From positions 1 to 33,610 of the forward strand of contig MWCO01000069.1 of assembly GCA_002070115.1 (NCBI GenBank): DNA of 33,610 bases, read 5' to 3'. This document shows positions 26,660 to 33,610 of the stretch, in pieces. The DNA comes from Deltaproteobacteria bacterium ADurb.Bin207 (GTDB taxonomy: Bacteria; Myxococcota_A; Polyangia; Polyangiales; Polyangiaceae). A program made the position numbers and the translations under genes. The notes beneath the pieces are model-generated. The model worked only from the letters and a program-made list of their open reading frames with translations. It did not search any database and was not told the origin of the DNA. Each line of letters starts with the position of its first letter. Positions within the stretch are counted from its first letter, which is position 1.

Positions 26660-28483
26660 ATGAATCGATTCGGCTCGAGCGTTTTTTCAGTCCTGAAACG
26701 TCAGCTTTTGCTGATGTTTTGCGCGACATGGCTCTCATGTTCCGCGGATCCTCTTACCGAATTGGTGGTGGTCATCAACTCGGACATGGAGACTCCCGAC
26801 GAATTCGATGGTTTTCGCGTGGCGGTGACGGATCATGAGGGGGCGCTCTCGACGGAGCGCTATTATTTCGTGGGGAAAGAGCCGGGAAAAGTGGTGCTTC
26901 CCGCGGACTTCGGATTGGTTCCCAAGGGCGGAGATGCATCGAGAAAAGTCGCTGTGGAAGTGTGGGCCACGCTTGCGGGAGCCGACCTATTTTCCAATCG
27001 CGCCTTGACGGGCTTCGTCAAAGGCAAGGTATTGCGGCTGGATATGTTTTTGGCGAGCCGCTGTCTCACGGAAGCCAAGGCTTGTAAACCCAACGAAACC
27101 TGCCGTGTCGAAGGATGTGTGCCCGAGGAGATCGATCCGGGGAGCCTGCCCGAATACACGCCAGGATCGCAGCCTCCTGCCACCGAGTGGATAGCCGCCA
27201 TCCACAGCTCCCGTTCGAGCCGTTGGTGGAACGTGGCCCTGGACTCGGCCGGAAATAGTTACGCCGCTGGCATGTTCGCCGGTGAATTCAAAGCCCAGGG
27301 AGTGACCCATACCGCTTCCAGCCTGTATTCCGCCATGATCGCAAGCTATTCCCCAACCGGGAAAATGCGCTGGTTCAAAGCACTTGGCGGCAATACCTTG
27401 TCGTGGGCTTCGTCGGTGGAGGTCGGCGCCGACGATCGGGTATGTGTGGTCGGCTGGTTCGATGGTTCGGTTCAGATCGAGTCGAAAACCCTCGATTCAG
27501 GAAGTGGACAGGACAGTTTCGTGGCTTGTTATGACCAAAAGGGTGACCTGCTATGGGTTACGTCTTTTGGAAGCCACAAAAACGTTCAGGCAAAGGATAT
27601 CGCCGTGGCACCCAACGGCGATGTGGCCGTCGTCGGCGTGTACAACGCTCCCATCGTTTTTGAGGGTGGCGTGACCACTCCCACGAGCGTCAACACCACC
27701 GACGACGGTTTCATGGCTCGATTCGATTCGTCGGGCAAGATCAAATCCTACCGGGTGCTTGGGGGAACGGGGGAAGCCGATGTGGTCTGGAATGTTGCTT
27801 TCGACAGCCAATCCAACTTGCTCATGGTTGGCACGTTGACCAAAGGCGATGTGGATCTCGGGGGTGGGGTGGAAACCTTTTCGGGAAAGATTACCACCTT
27901 TTTGGCGAAATATGATGTGGATAGCGCTCTTCTTTGGTCCCACGCCTTCCCCAGTGCTTCCTTCGCCGTATTATACGGTGTTACCGCCGGGCCCAACGAT
28001 CGGGTTGCCGTTACGGGAAGGGTCGAGGGAAGCGTTGATTGGGGCGGTGGGCCCCTGAGCGTCAAGGGGCAGGCCGACTGTGCTGTGGCGGTCTACGATG
28101 CAACGGGAAAACATGAGGCTTCCGTGTTAATTGGGGAGAAGGGAGATGCCAAGGGCGACGATATTCGTTTTACGTCCGACGCGATCCTGATAGTCGGAGC
28201 CCATTCGGGGCCGCTGTCTTTCCGTGGCTCGTCCCTGCTCGAAGCTTCAGACCAAAACGCCTTCGTTCTTGCCCTATCCCCTGATTTATCCTCGGTGCCA
28301 TGGGCCTTTTCCCTTGGAGCGGAGGGCGAAGACCAGGCGCTCGGCTTGGATACTCGCGGAAAGTACGTCCTCGTCGCGGGAGAGTTTAAAAACTCTTTGA
28401 AATACAAACAGTTAAGTGCTACATCGCAGGACGTGGGCCAGGCTTTTCTTCTTCAGTTCCTGCCACCGCCTATCACGAATTAG
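26660..28483 (+). CDS. beta-propeller (SBBP-like) surface lipoprotein
   Basis: A 607-residue exported lipoprotein. The start at 26660 gives a signal peptide ending in TWLSC. A GTG-initiated frame from 26525 would add 45 residues before it and is unlikely. After a 130-residue N-terminal domain come repeated blades of the kind A-x-D-S-A-G-N-S-Y-A-A-G, then GYF or GTF, then W-x-x-x-G (for example DSAGNSYAAGMFAG, GADDRVCVVGWFDG, APNGDVAVVGVYNA, SQSNLLMVGTLTKG, GPNDRVAVTGRVEG). These are SBBP-type propeller repeats found in many myxobacterial lipoproteins. Role unknown; probably a surface scaffold. Confidence 0.82.
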   Translation: MNRFGSSVFSVLKRQLLLMFCATWLSCSADPLTELVVVINSDMETPDEFDGFRVAVTDHEGALSTERYYFVGKEPGKVVLPADFGLVPKGGDASRKVAVEVWATLAGADLFSNRALTGFVKGKVLRLDMFLASRCLTEAKACKPNETCRVEGCVPEEIDPGSLPEYTPGSQPPATEWIAAIHSSRSSRWWNVALDSAGNSYAAGMFAGEFKAQGVTHTASSLYSAMIASYSPTGKMRWFKALGGNTLSWASSVEVGADDRVCVVGWFDGSVQIESKTLDSGSGQDSFVACYDQKGDLLWVTSFGSHKNVQAKDIAVAPNGDVAVVGVYNAPIVFEGGVTTPTSVNTTDDGFMARFDSSGKIKSYRVLGGTGEADVVWNVAFDSQSNLLMVGTLTKGDVDLGGGVETFSGKITTFLAKYDVDSALLWSHAFPSASFAVLYGVTAGPNDRVAVTGRVEGSVDWGGGPLSVKGQADCAVAVYDATGKHEASVLIGEKGDAKGDDIRFTSDAILIVGAHSGPLSFRGSSLLEASDQNAFVLALSPDLSSVPWAFSLGAEGEDQALGLDTRGKYVLVAGEFKNSLKYKQLSATSQDVGQAFLLQFLPPPITN

Positions 28484-28620
28484 GGGGCACCAGGCCGGAC
28501 CATGGGCATGGACTTCTGACGACCGGTTGGGACACGAATGTCGCACCCACGCTTGTGGTGATACAGGAACCATCCTCTCGAAGGGCAAGCTTGTGGACCG
28601 GGGGGGGCGGACCTGCGATT

Positions 28621-29955
28621 TCAGCCGTTGGAGGGGATGGGGCGGAGATCACGCAACAAATGATGCCATGCCTGACGTTCCACCCATCGGGCCACCAGCG
28701 ACAAACAGCCTCGAAATCCCATAAAAGGCTGGTCTGTGAGGGCGTGCGAATGAAATGAGGGGAATCCGAGTTCAAAAGCGGCCACGGGGGGGACGAGATC
28801 CTGCAATACATAACTGGTGGCGACCACCAGATTCACACCGCGTTTTTCGATGGCGACCCGCAACGGCTCTTGAAGCTGTCCTTCTTTCGGATCCACGATG
28901 GTGATGGGATCGTCCAGCGGATCGGGTTGGAGCCAGTCCTGTCCATCATTCTGTACGGCGCTGACAATGGCCCGCAGAGGCACTGGAATACCCAATTCGC
29001 GCGCAAGACCGAGCAAACCCCGGACAAGATACGGTTCTCCCATCAGCGCCAGACTCATATCACGGCTGACAAGCGATACGACCGCTTCCAACTTGGTTGC
29101 GGCTTGCGATAGTTCCTTGTGGACGAAAGCCTCTGCCGCGCGTTGTGTTCCGAGGGCTCGAGCCACCGTTTCTAACCAGGTGCGGGTGCCTTCGAGGCCA
29201 ATGGGAAGCTCGGTTTCCACCAACGCGGCGCCGGTGCGATTTGCCAATATTTTCGCGGCATTACGTGCGTAGGGGAGCGAAATGACAACATCCGCCTGGC
29301 CGATTTTGGCCAGATGCGTCGTAGGCTTTCCGCTCAACCAGGTGCAGACGAGCGTTCCGCCGATCCCTTCGATCAGCCGCTCCAGTTCTCGCAAATTACC
29401 GAAATGGTCTTCCTCATTTCGGTCCATCAAGTAGCCCACGATGGCGACGCGCCCCTGGTTGGCTCCTTGCCGTGGTTCAAGAGGCAAGTATTTCGCAAGA
29501 TATTCGAGGGTATTGTCGTAGCCCGTCAGCCAATCATCCACCAAAGAACGCGTAGGAAGCAAAATCAAAGGCTTTTCCGTGCCGGTTTGCTCCGCGCAAG
29601 CGTCGAGGATGAGTTCGTAGGGAGGTTCCGTGATCGACGCCATCCGAATGGCCCCCAAAAAAATCACCCGGCTATCGGAGCGTCCGAGCGCATACGATAC
29701 CACGTCTGAAATGGCTTTTTCCCGGTTTTGCCAGACCTCTTCCGGCATCGCGTGGGTGGTGAGGATTCGGTGGGCGCCATCGGCGGAAATCAGATTCGAT
29801 TGCCAATCGTGATTGCCCTGGATCTGGGAAGCCATTTGCACCGTGCAATCCATCCCATCCATCACGAGCAAGGCGTCGGGAAGCGCGTTGATGGCCAGAT
29901 AAACACCCAAGGAGTAGCTGAAGCCAAGACGAATATCGAATTCGGAGTGGTTCAT
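28621..29955 (-). CDS. nitrogenase-like component-1 subunit (NifK/D-type), one candidate cluster Cys
   Basis: A 444-residue protein of the nitrogenase component-1 superfamily. The N-terminus (LGFSYSLGVYLAINALPDALLVMDGMDC) is placed like the first cluster-binding region, with Cys37 as the only obvious cluster ligand. The expected third cysteine position is occupied by FLGAIRMASITEPPY. The C-terminus LGFPSFHSHALTDQPFMGFRGCLSLVARW matches the closing motif of component-1 proteins (GFP then a short gap then GYRG, here GFRG, then a helix). It overlaps the upstream subunit gene by 4 bases (ATGA), so the two are co-translated. Probably the partner that completes an asymmetric cluster, as in BchB-type subunits. 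Confidence 0.82.
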   Translation of the reverse strand: MNHSEFDIRLGFSYSLGVYLAINALPDALLVMDGMDCTVQMASQIQGNHDWQSNLISADGAHRILTTHAMPEEVWQNREKAISDVVSYALGRSDSRVIFLGAIRMASITEPPYELILDACAEQTGTEKPLILLPTRSLVDDWLTGYDNTLEYLAKYLPLEPRQGANQGRVAIVGYLMDRNEEDHFGNLRELERLIEGIGGTLVCTWLSGKPTTHLAKIGQADVVISLPYARNAAKILANRTGAALVETELPIGLEGTRTWLETVARALGTQRAAEAFVHKELSQAATKLEAVVSLVSRDMSLALMGEPYLVRGLLGLARELGIPVPLRAIVSAVQNDGQDWLQPDPLDDPITIVDPKEGQLQEPLRVAIEKRGVNLVVATSYVLQDLVPPVAAFELGFPSFHSHALTDQPFMGFRGCLSLVARWVERQAWHHLLRDLRPIPSNG

Positions 29956-31808
29956 CCTTGCTCCCCCGCCAATAATGAGGCGTAGCGGTGATAAAAGGGT
30001 AATGCACAGGCGCGCACGAGCCGATGCAAGCTCCGCAACGCCCCGGCCAGGCCCATCTCGAAATCAGCGTAGGAAAATTGCGATTGGCCTGCTCGGGTCA
30101 ATCGACGATCCAGGGTGCGGTCGCTGTAAACCGCCCGAAAAGAGCCTTCCCGAAGCCGCTGCTGGAGCTGTAGCGGGGTCTGGAACGGCGTGAGCCGCAC
30201 CGGCATGTCCGAAAGCTGATGACGTGCATACGAGGTATCCCCCTCGGGCGCATAACAAAGCACTTCAATACCAAAGCCCATTTCTCGAACGATTCGTGCC
30301 AGTGACAGTCCGAAAGAGCGATCCGGGTCCGTCAGACGGGGCAGCACCCGCTGATCCACCACGAATCCAAGGGTGTTTTTTCGAGCGATGGCACTAAGCT
30401 CGTCCCAACGGGCCTGAATGGCACCTTGTTCGCTGTTGAGAACCTCGTGGACCCGTGAATCGTCGAGGGAAAGCGCGTGGGCAATCGACGTAATCCACTG
30501 CCGGGTGTCGTCAATTCCGTAAGGGGCGGGAGGGGTCACGATCTGATCCGCCATGGCGTCAAAAACTTCATGGTACAGTCGGGTGTAGTTGGGATTGGGA
30601 AAACGCACTTGCAAGTTGGGTTTCGGGGTACGACGGCACACCGCTACATCGATATCGGGCAGAAGCAGGGCATTGACGACGGCACCGCAGCGCTCGAGAA
30701 GCGTAACCAATTCCAGCGTGTCGGGGCCGTCGGGAAAGCCTACGAGGTCGATGCGCTTCCCATCCGGTTCCTGCTCCAGGCAACGGCCTTGGGGGGGTAG
30801 CAAAAGATCGCGCATCACCTGTGGTTCGTCTTGACCGAATTCGAGTTCGTCTGTGTACAGACTGGTGTCATGGGTGAGAGGAAGAGCCTGGGACAGGCAA
30901 TGAACCTTCGGGGTATTGCGAGCCAGGGAAATGGCGGGCCCGACGTCTTCTCCCATGACTTTGGGCAGGCAGGTGGCGTTGATGGCGACGATACGTTCAC
31001 CTTGGCCGGTGGCGGCGAGGGCGACGGCTTGCATGAGTTTGTCTTCGGCCCCGCGCACGGTATCGACCTCGTTCATATTGGTGGATATTCTGCGGAACGG
31101 TTGGTCGAGGTATTGGGGCCCGAGACCGAGACGGGCGCGGAGCCAATCGGCCGCGGGACGATGGGGGCGTCGTGGATGGTAGAAGAGAAAAAACGAACGC
31201 GTGCGTATTTTCGGTGTGACGCAGGTGCATTCATGGCAGCCGTGGACGACGTGGGTGGTGGGCAATACGAAGTTGACCCGCGACAATGCCGTGAACACGA
31301 ACACCAGATCGTCGAAAAATAGACCCCATTGGTCGACCTCACCAGGTTTTCCCGTCCATGTATGCGCATAGGGTTTGGGGGCGAGGTTGGCTCCGGCGCG
31401 CAGGCCGCCGAGCAATCCTTCGGAAAGCACTCCGCTCATGGCTTCGGTTTTGGGGTCGCGGCGAAGCCAGTCCAGCAGGTCTTCAATCGGTGTGGCCTTG
31501 AGCCGATTGTGGAGGAAATCCACGAGACGTTCCACCTGCGGGTGGCTGGGCGCATCCGTAGATTCAGCCTTTACCGTCAGTTTTTCCTGACCGGGGGTGT
31601 GCGTCGGTTGAAGATGAATCATGGCCCGGCCGAAAAGCCGTCCCGTAAGGCAAACGCGAAGCATCCCTTCTTTCCAGGTGATGCTGGACAGGACATAGGT
31701 TCCGTTGGCTCGAAGTGTCGGAGAGATACCAAAAACGTGGTGGAACGCGGCGACGGCATCGGGGCCAGCGACCAGATATCTTGGAATCCTCGATAGATCG
31801 GAAGTCAT
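29952..31808 (-). CDS. nitrogenase-like component-1 subunit with N-terminal extension
   Basis: A 618-residue component-1 protein, about 100-150 longer than NifD, NifK or BchY-type proteins. Residues 1-160 are an extra domain I do not recognise. Then comes VVHGCHECTCVTP (Cys191, 194, 196) where NifD has its second P-cluster cysteine region; the motif NEVDTVRGAEDKLMQAV, which matches the E-x-D-x-V-x-G-G-D-x-K-L block of NifD; and NATCLPKVMGEDVG (Cys280), the equivalent of NifD Cys154 and NifK Cys153. No cysteine matches the first P-cluster position. Cys194 and Cys196 are extra. It follows the Fe-protein gene by 32 bp. The cluster it holds cannot be deduced. Confidence 0.82.
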   Translation of the reverse strand: MTSDLSRIPRYLVAGPDAVAAFHHVFGISPTLRANGTYVLSSITWKEGMLRVCLTGRLFGRAMIHLQPTHTPGQEKLTVKAESTDAPSHPQVERLVDFLHNRLKATPIEDLLDWLRRDPKTEAMSGVLSEGLLGGLRAGANLAPKPYAHTWTGKPGEVDQWGLFFDDLVFVFTALSRVNFVLPTTHVVHGCHECTCVTPKIRTRSFFLFYHPRRPHRPAADWLRARLGLGPQYLDQPFRRISTNMNEVDTVRGAEDKLMQAVALAATGQGERIVAINATCLPKVMGEDVGPAISLARNTPKVHCLSQALPLTHDTSLYTDELEFGQDEPQVMRDLLLPPQGRCLEQEPDGKRIDLVGFPDGPDTLELVTLLERCGAVVNALLLPDIDVAVCRRTPKPNLQVRFPNPNYTRLYHEVFDAMADQIVTPPAPYGIDDTRQWITSIAHALSLDDSRVHEVLNSEQGAIQARWDELSAIARKNTLGFVVDQRVLPRLTDPDRSFGLSLARIVREMGFGIEVLCYAPEGDTSYARHQLSDMPVRLTPFQTPLQLQQRLREGSFRAVYSDRTLDRRLTRAGQSQFSYADFEMGLAGALRSLHRLVRACALPFYHRYASLLAGEQG

Positions 31809-31840
31809 GGTCTTGTATCGCCACGCCCCTTCTGATTCAC

Positions 31841-32722
31841 CTACGATGAGGCAGAGGCGTTGTCGTTGCCATCGGATGGCTCGTCTTGCAAGTCTTCGTC
31901 GCGAGAATACTGCCGGATGAACTGCACGAACTGGTTCTGATCCAGGGGAGTAGGGATGGGATAGGGTTGCGGCTCCCGAAGGGCCATTTGTGCTGCAAGT
32001 TCTTGAAATTGAAGGGATATTTTTGAATCCGGGGCGGCTTCCACGACGGTTTGAAAGCGATTTTCGGCCTTTCGTACGAGGGGGTCTCGATGAAATAGGG
32101 CGCAGAGGCGTGTGCCGAGGCTTTCGGCGAAGGCGTTCAGCATATCGGAAAAGTCACCTATTTCTCGCTGGTTGGCGATGAGACCCGCCAGCATGATGCC
32201 GTTGCGGCTGTAGCGAACGACGGCTTTGGCGATATTGTTGGCGGCGTATAACGACATCGTTTCTTCGGAGGTCACGATGTAGACGTATTGGCCGATACCG
32301 CGTCGCAGAGGCGCGGCGAAGCCACCACAGACGACATCACCGAGCACGTCGTAGACCACGACTTCGTAGTGTCCTTGTTCGACGAGGCGTAATTGTTCCA
32401 ACCGTTCGATCATCAAGCTTACGCCCCGTCCCGCGCAGCCCATCCCGGGTTCTGGGCCGCCTGCTTCCACCAGATGCACGCCATGGCGTCCGACCGCGAC
32501 CATATCCTCGGCTTTGACCCGGTCGCCTTGCGCGGTGAAGGCGTCGAGCACGGTGGTGCATGCTTGTCCATCGAGCAGTTTGAGGGAAGAATCGCGTTTG
32601 GGATCGCAGCCCACGTGCAGCACTTTTTTGCCGGACTTCGCGAACAGGATGCTGAGATTGGTGGCGATGGTGGACTTACCGATTCCTCCTTTGCCGTATA
32701 TGGCGATTCTATGGGCTGGCAT
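31841..32722 (-). CDS. nitrogenase Fe-protein-like ATPase (NifH type)
   Basis: A 293-residue dimeric ATPase electron donor of the NifH/BchL/BchX superfamily. It has the P-loop YGKGGIGKSTIATN (residues 9-22), switch I GCDPKRDSS, GGPEPGMGCAGRG (Cys96, Arg99) and DVLGDVVCGGFAAPL (Cys132). Cys96 and Cys132 are the [4Fe-4S] ligands shared across the two subunits, at nearly the NifH numbering, and the arginine is at the ADP-ribosylation position of NifH. BchL and BchX differ at this motif. The acidic tail (DEDLQDEPSDGND) is unusual. The start at 32722 is preceded by AGGA nine bases upstream and begins the Fe-protein homology. It is the first gene of the three-gene operon. Confidence 0.92.
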   Translation of the reverse strand: MPAHRIAIYGKGGIGKSTIATNLSILFAKSGKKVLHVGCDPKRDSSLKLLDGQACTTVLDAFTAQGDRVKAEDMVAVGRHGVHLVEAGGPEPGMGCAGRGVSLMIERLEQLRLVEQGHYEVVVYDVLGDVVCGGFAAPLRRGIGQYVYIVTSEETMSLYAANNIAKAVVRYSRNGIMLAGLIANQREIGDFSDMLNAFAESLGTRLCALFHRDPLVRKAENRFQTVVEAAPDSKISLQFQELAAQMALREPQPYPIPTPLDQNQFVQFIRQYSRDEDLQDEPSDGNDNASASS

Positions 32723-32996
32723 ATCGCGATCCTGGCGTGAGTCTAGTCTCCTTTGGTGCTTTCGCAAGAGGCAGAATCCATGGTTGGAGGCTGAACGAGG
32801 GGGATGTGGGGCAGGATACGAGCTGAGGCTTCTTGGGTTTTGGTTTTGGCTCGGTCTTTGACCCCCTAGGCGCTTCAATCAAAGAGAGCGGATACTTGGA
32901 CGGTGTGGTACCACGTTGGCCGATGTGCTCAACCGCATGAGGGGCGTAGGGTCGCGAGAATCCGTCTTCGTTCGAGGCAACATCCGGTACCGTAGA

Positions 32997-33015
32997 GGCG
33001 GGTTTCAAACCCGCC
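32997..33015. repeat. 19-bp perfect palindrome
   Basis: GGCGGGTTTCAAACCCGCC is perfectly palindromic around a central C. Similar palindromes (GGCGGGTTT then AAACCCGCC) occur as dispersed repeats in several bacterial phyla. Here it is intergenic and close to the nitrogenase-like operon. Confidence 0.6.
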
Positions 33016-33211
33016 CCCAGGCGTCATTGGCGAGAGGCTGAAATCCCCCGGAAACAACGAGGGGATGGATCAGCGCGCCTGGACGTTCGGATTTTCGCTC
33101 CCTCTTACCCTATTATTGAGGCGCTTATGGTCCTTGAGCACCCTTGGGGCACCCCCAACAGTTGCCCTGGGCTATTAAGCATTGGGCTGGCGTTTCGTGG
33201 CGTACAATAGG

Positions 33212-33274
33212 GGATGACCGTGACCGTTTTCGTGTGCCGTGGGCCGTGACCGTGATCGTGGGCGGTGACCGTGA
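33212..33274 (+). repeat. dispersed GTGACC-rich repeat, copy 2
   Basis: Contains GGATGACCGTGACCG, CGTTTT and CGTGGGCCGTGACCGTG (33238-33254), the last an exact 17-base match to the reverse complement of 8952-8968. It extends into further GTGACCGTG copies to 33274. Confidence 0.65.
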
Positions 33275-33445
33275 AGGAAAGGCTAGGGAAAAATGATAGG
33301 ATGGCTTAGGGGATGGTTCCGAGTCACATAATAGCCATGGTTTGCGATGCATTTTGGTCCGGGGGCGATGAAAAGACACGGTGGCATTTGTGAGGTTTCT
33401 GTGCGATGATGGCCTATCCCCGGCTTGTGGATAAGGGAGGTTCCC

Positions 33446-33610
33446 GTGAATACACGACGATTGGCTATGATGGTACTCCCTGTGCTGCTGTATGGCATGG
33501 GCTGTGGTTCTTCGGAGGCCACGGATTCGCCTTCTTCGGGAAAAGATGCTGGAACGGATGCTCACGCAGGTGGAAGCGGAGGTTCGGGCGGCGGTGGGGC
33601 GGGCGGGACC
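33446..33610 (+). CDS. partial lipoprotein gene (truncated by window edge)
   Basis: A GTG start at 33446, five bases after GGGAGG (33435-33440), opens a frame that runs off the window end after 55 codons. It encodes a signal peptide (MNTRRLAMMVLPVLLYGM) with a lipobox-like GMGC and a Ser/Asp/Gly-rich mature end. This matches the linker style of the other myxobacterial-type lipoproteins here. The body of the protein is outside the window. Confidence 0.72.
   Translation, partial: MNTRRLAMMVLPVLLYGMGCGSSEATDSPSSGKDAGTDAHAGGSGGSGGGGAGGT

Larger units (their letters stand above)
32723..33445. other. repeat-bearing intergenic region
   Basis: 723 bp, divergent between the nitrogenase-like operon and the partial lipoprotein gene. 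It holds a 19-bp palindrome (32997-33015), a copy of a dispersed GTGACC-rich repeat (33212-33257), and sequence around 33140-33200 that resembles REP-like elements. I see no sigma-54 (GG-N10-GC) site before the Fe-protein gene and no coding gene. Confidence 0.4.

Noticed and set aside
28621..32722. BchXYZ chlorophyllide reductase or classical nifHDK
   Set aside because: The Fe-protein motif is NifH-like rather than BchX-like, and the subunits lack the normal P-cluster ligands. No pigment or nif accessory genes are present in the window.
32723..32900. sigma-54 promoter upstream of the nitrogenase-like operon
   Set aside because: A TGG...TTGC pair exists, but the GG-to-GC spacing is 12 rather than 10.

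Overview
The window looks like a chromosomal segment of a Myxococcota-type (Polyangia-like) bacterium of moderate GC content. The evidence is family-level. There are many secreted lipoproteins with Asp/Gly/Ser-rich linkers, a Cys-rich protein with a MYXO-CTERM-like tail, a formylglycine-generating-enzyme-fold lipoprotein, FG-GAP and beta-propeller surface lipoproteins, and a UspA gene beside a duplicated zinc-ribbon gene. No rRNA, tRNA, CRISPR array, IS element or phage module was seen.

Layout. 1-8.9 kb: two minus-strand secreted proteins (an NlpC/P60-like protein and an SUMF1-fold lipoprotein), then a plus-strand zinc-ribbon/UspA block whose second UspA domain appears broken by a small deletion and frameshift. 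Next come a large FG-GAP/CARDB-like lipoprotein (minus) and a divergent cyclic-nucleotide-binding-like coiled-coil protein. 8.9-16.2 kb: two small lipoproteins, a YjaB-type acetyltransferase, a RhuM pseudogene with two in-frame TAG codons, a YfcG-type GST, a YigZ/IMPACT protein translationally coupled to a methyltransferase, and a zinc metalloprotease. 16.2-20.7 kb: a barrel-like secreted protein followed within 6 bp by a 1042-residue UvrD-like helicase. The helicase C-terminus is fourteen consecutive units of exactly 30 residues. 21-28.5 kb: a sugar block (FucI-like isomerase, FGGY kinase, sugar-binding lipoprotein), a sulfotransferase-like protein and a beta-propeller lipoprotein.

28.6-32.7 kb (minus strand): a compact three-gene nitrogenase-like operon. 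It encodes an Fe protein with both [4Fe-4S] cysteines and the NifH-type Gly-Cys-Ala-Gly-Arg-Gly signature, and two very divergent component-1 subunits. One subunit carries a long N-terminal extension and a Cys-His-Glu-Cys-Thr-Cys cluster. The other keeps only one plausible cluster cysteine. No nifB/E/N, bch, cfb or mar gene is present in the window. The set does not match nitrogenase, DPOR/COR, CfbCD or MarHDK in the details visible here, and it is the best candidate for an undescribed system. The window ends inside another lipoprotein gene.

Intergenic regions carry several small repeat types: a 9-bp tandem repeat in a divergent promoter, two heptad (AACTAGN) arrays, a G/C-rich inverted repeat cluster, a 19-bp palindrome, and a roughly 40-bp dispersed repeat present once near 9.0 kb and once near 33.2 kb.
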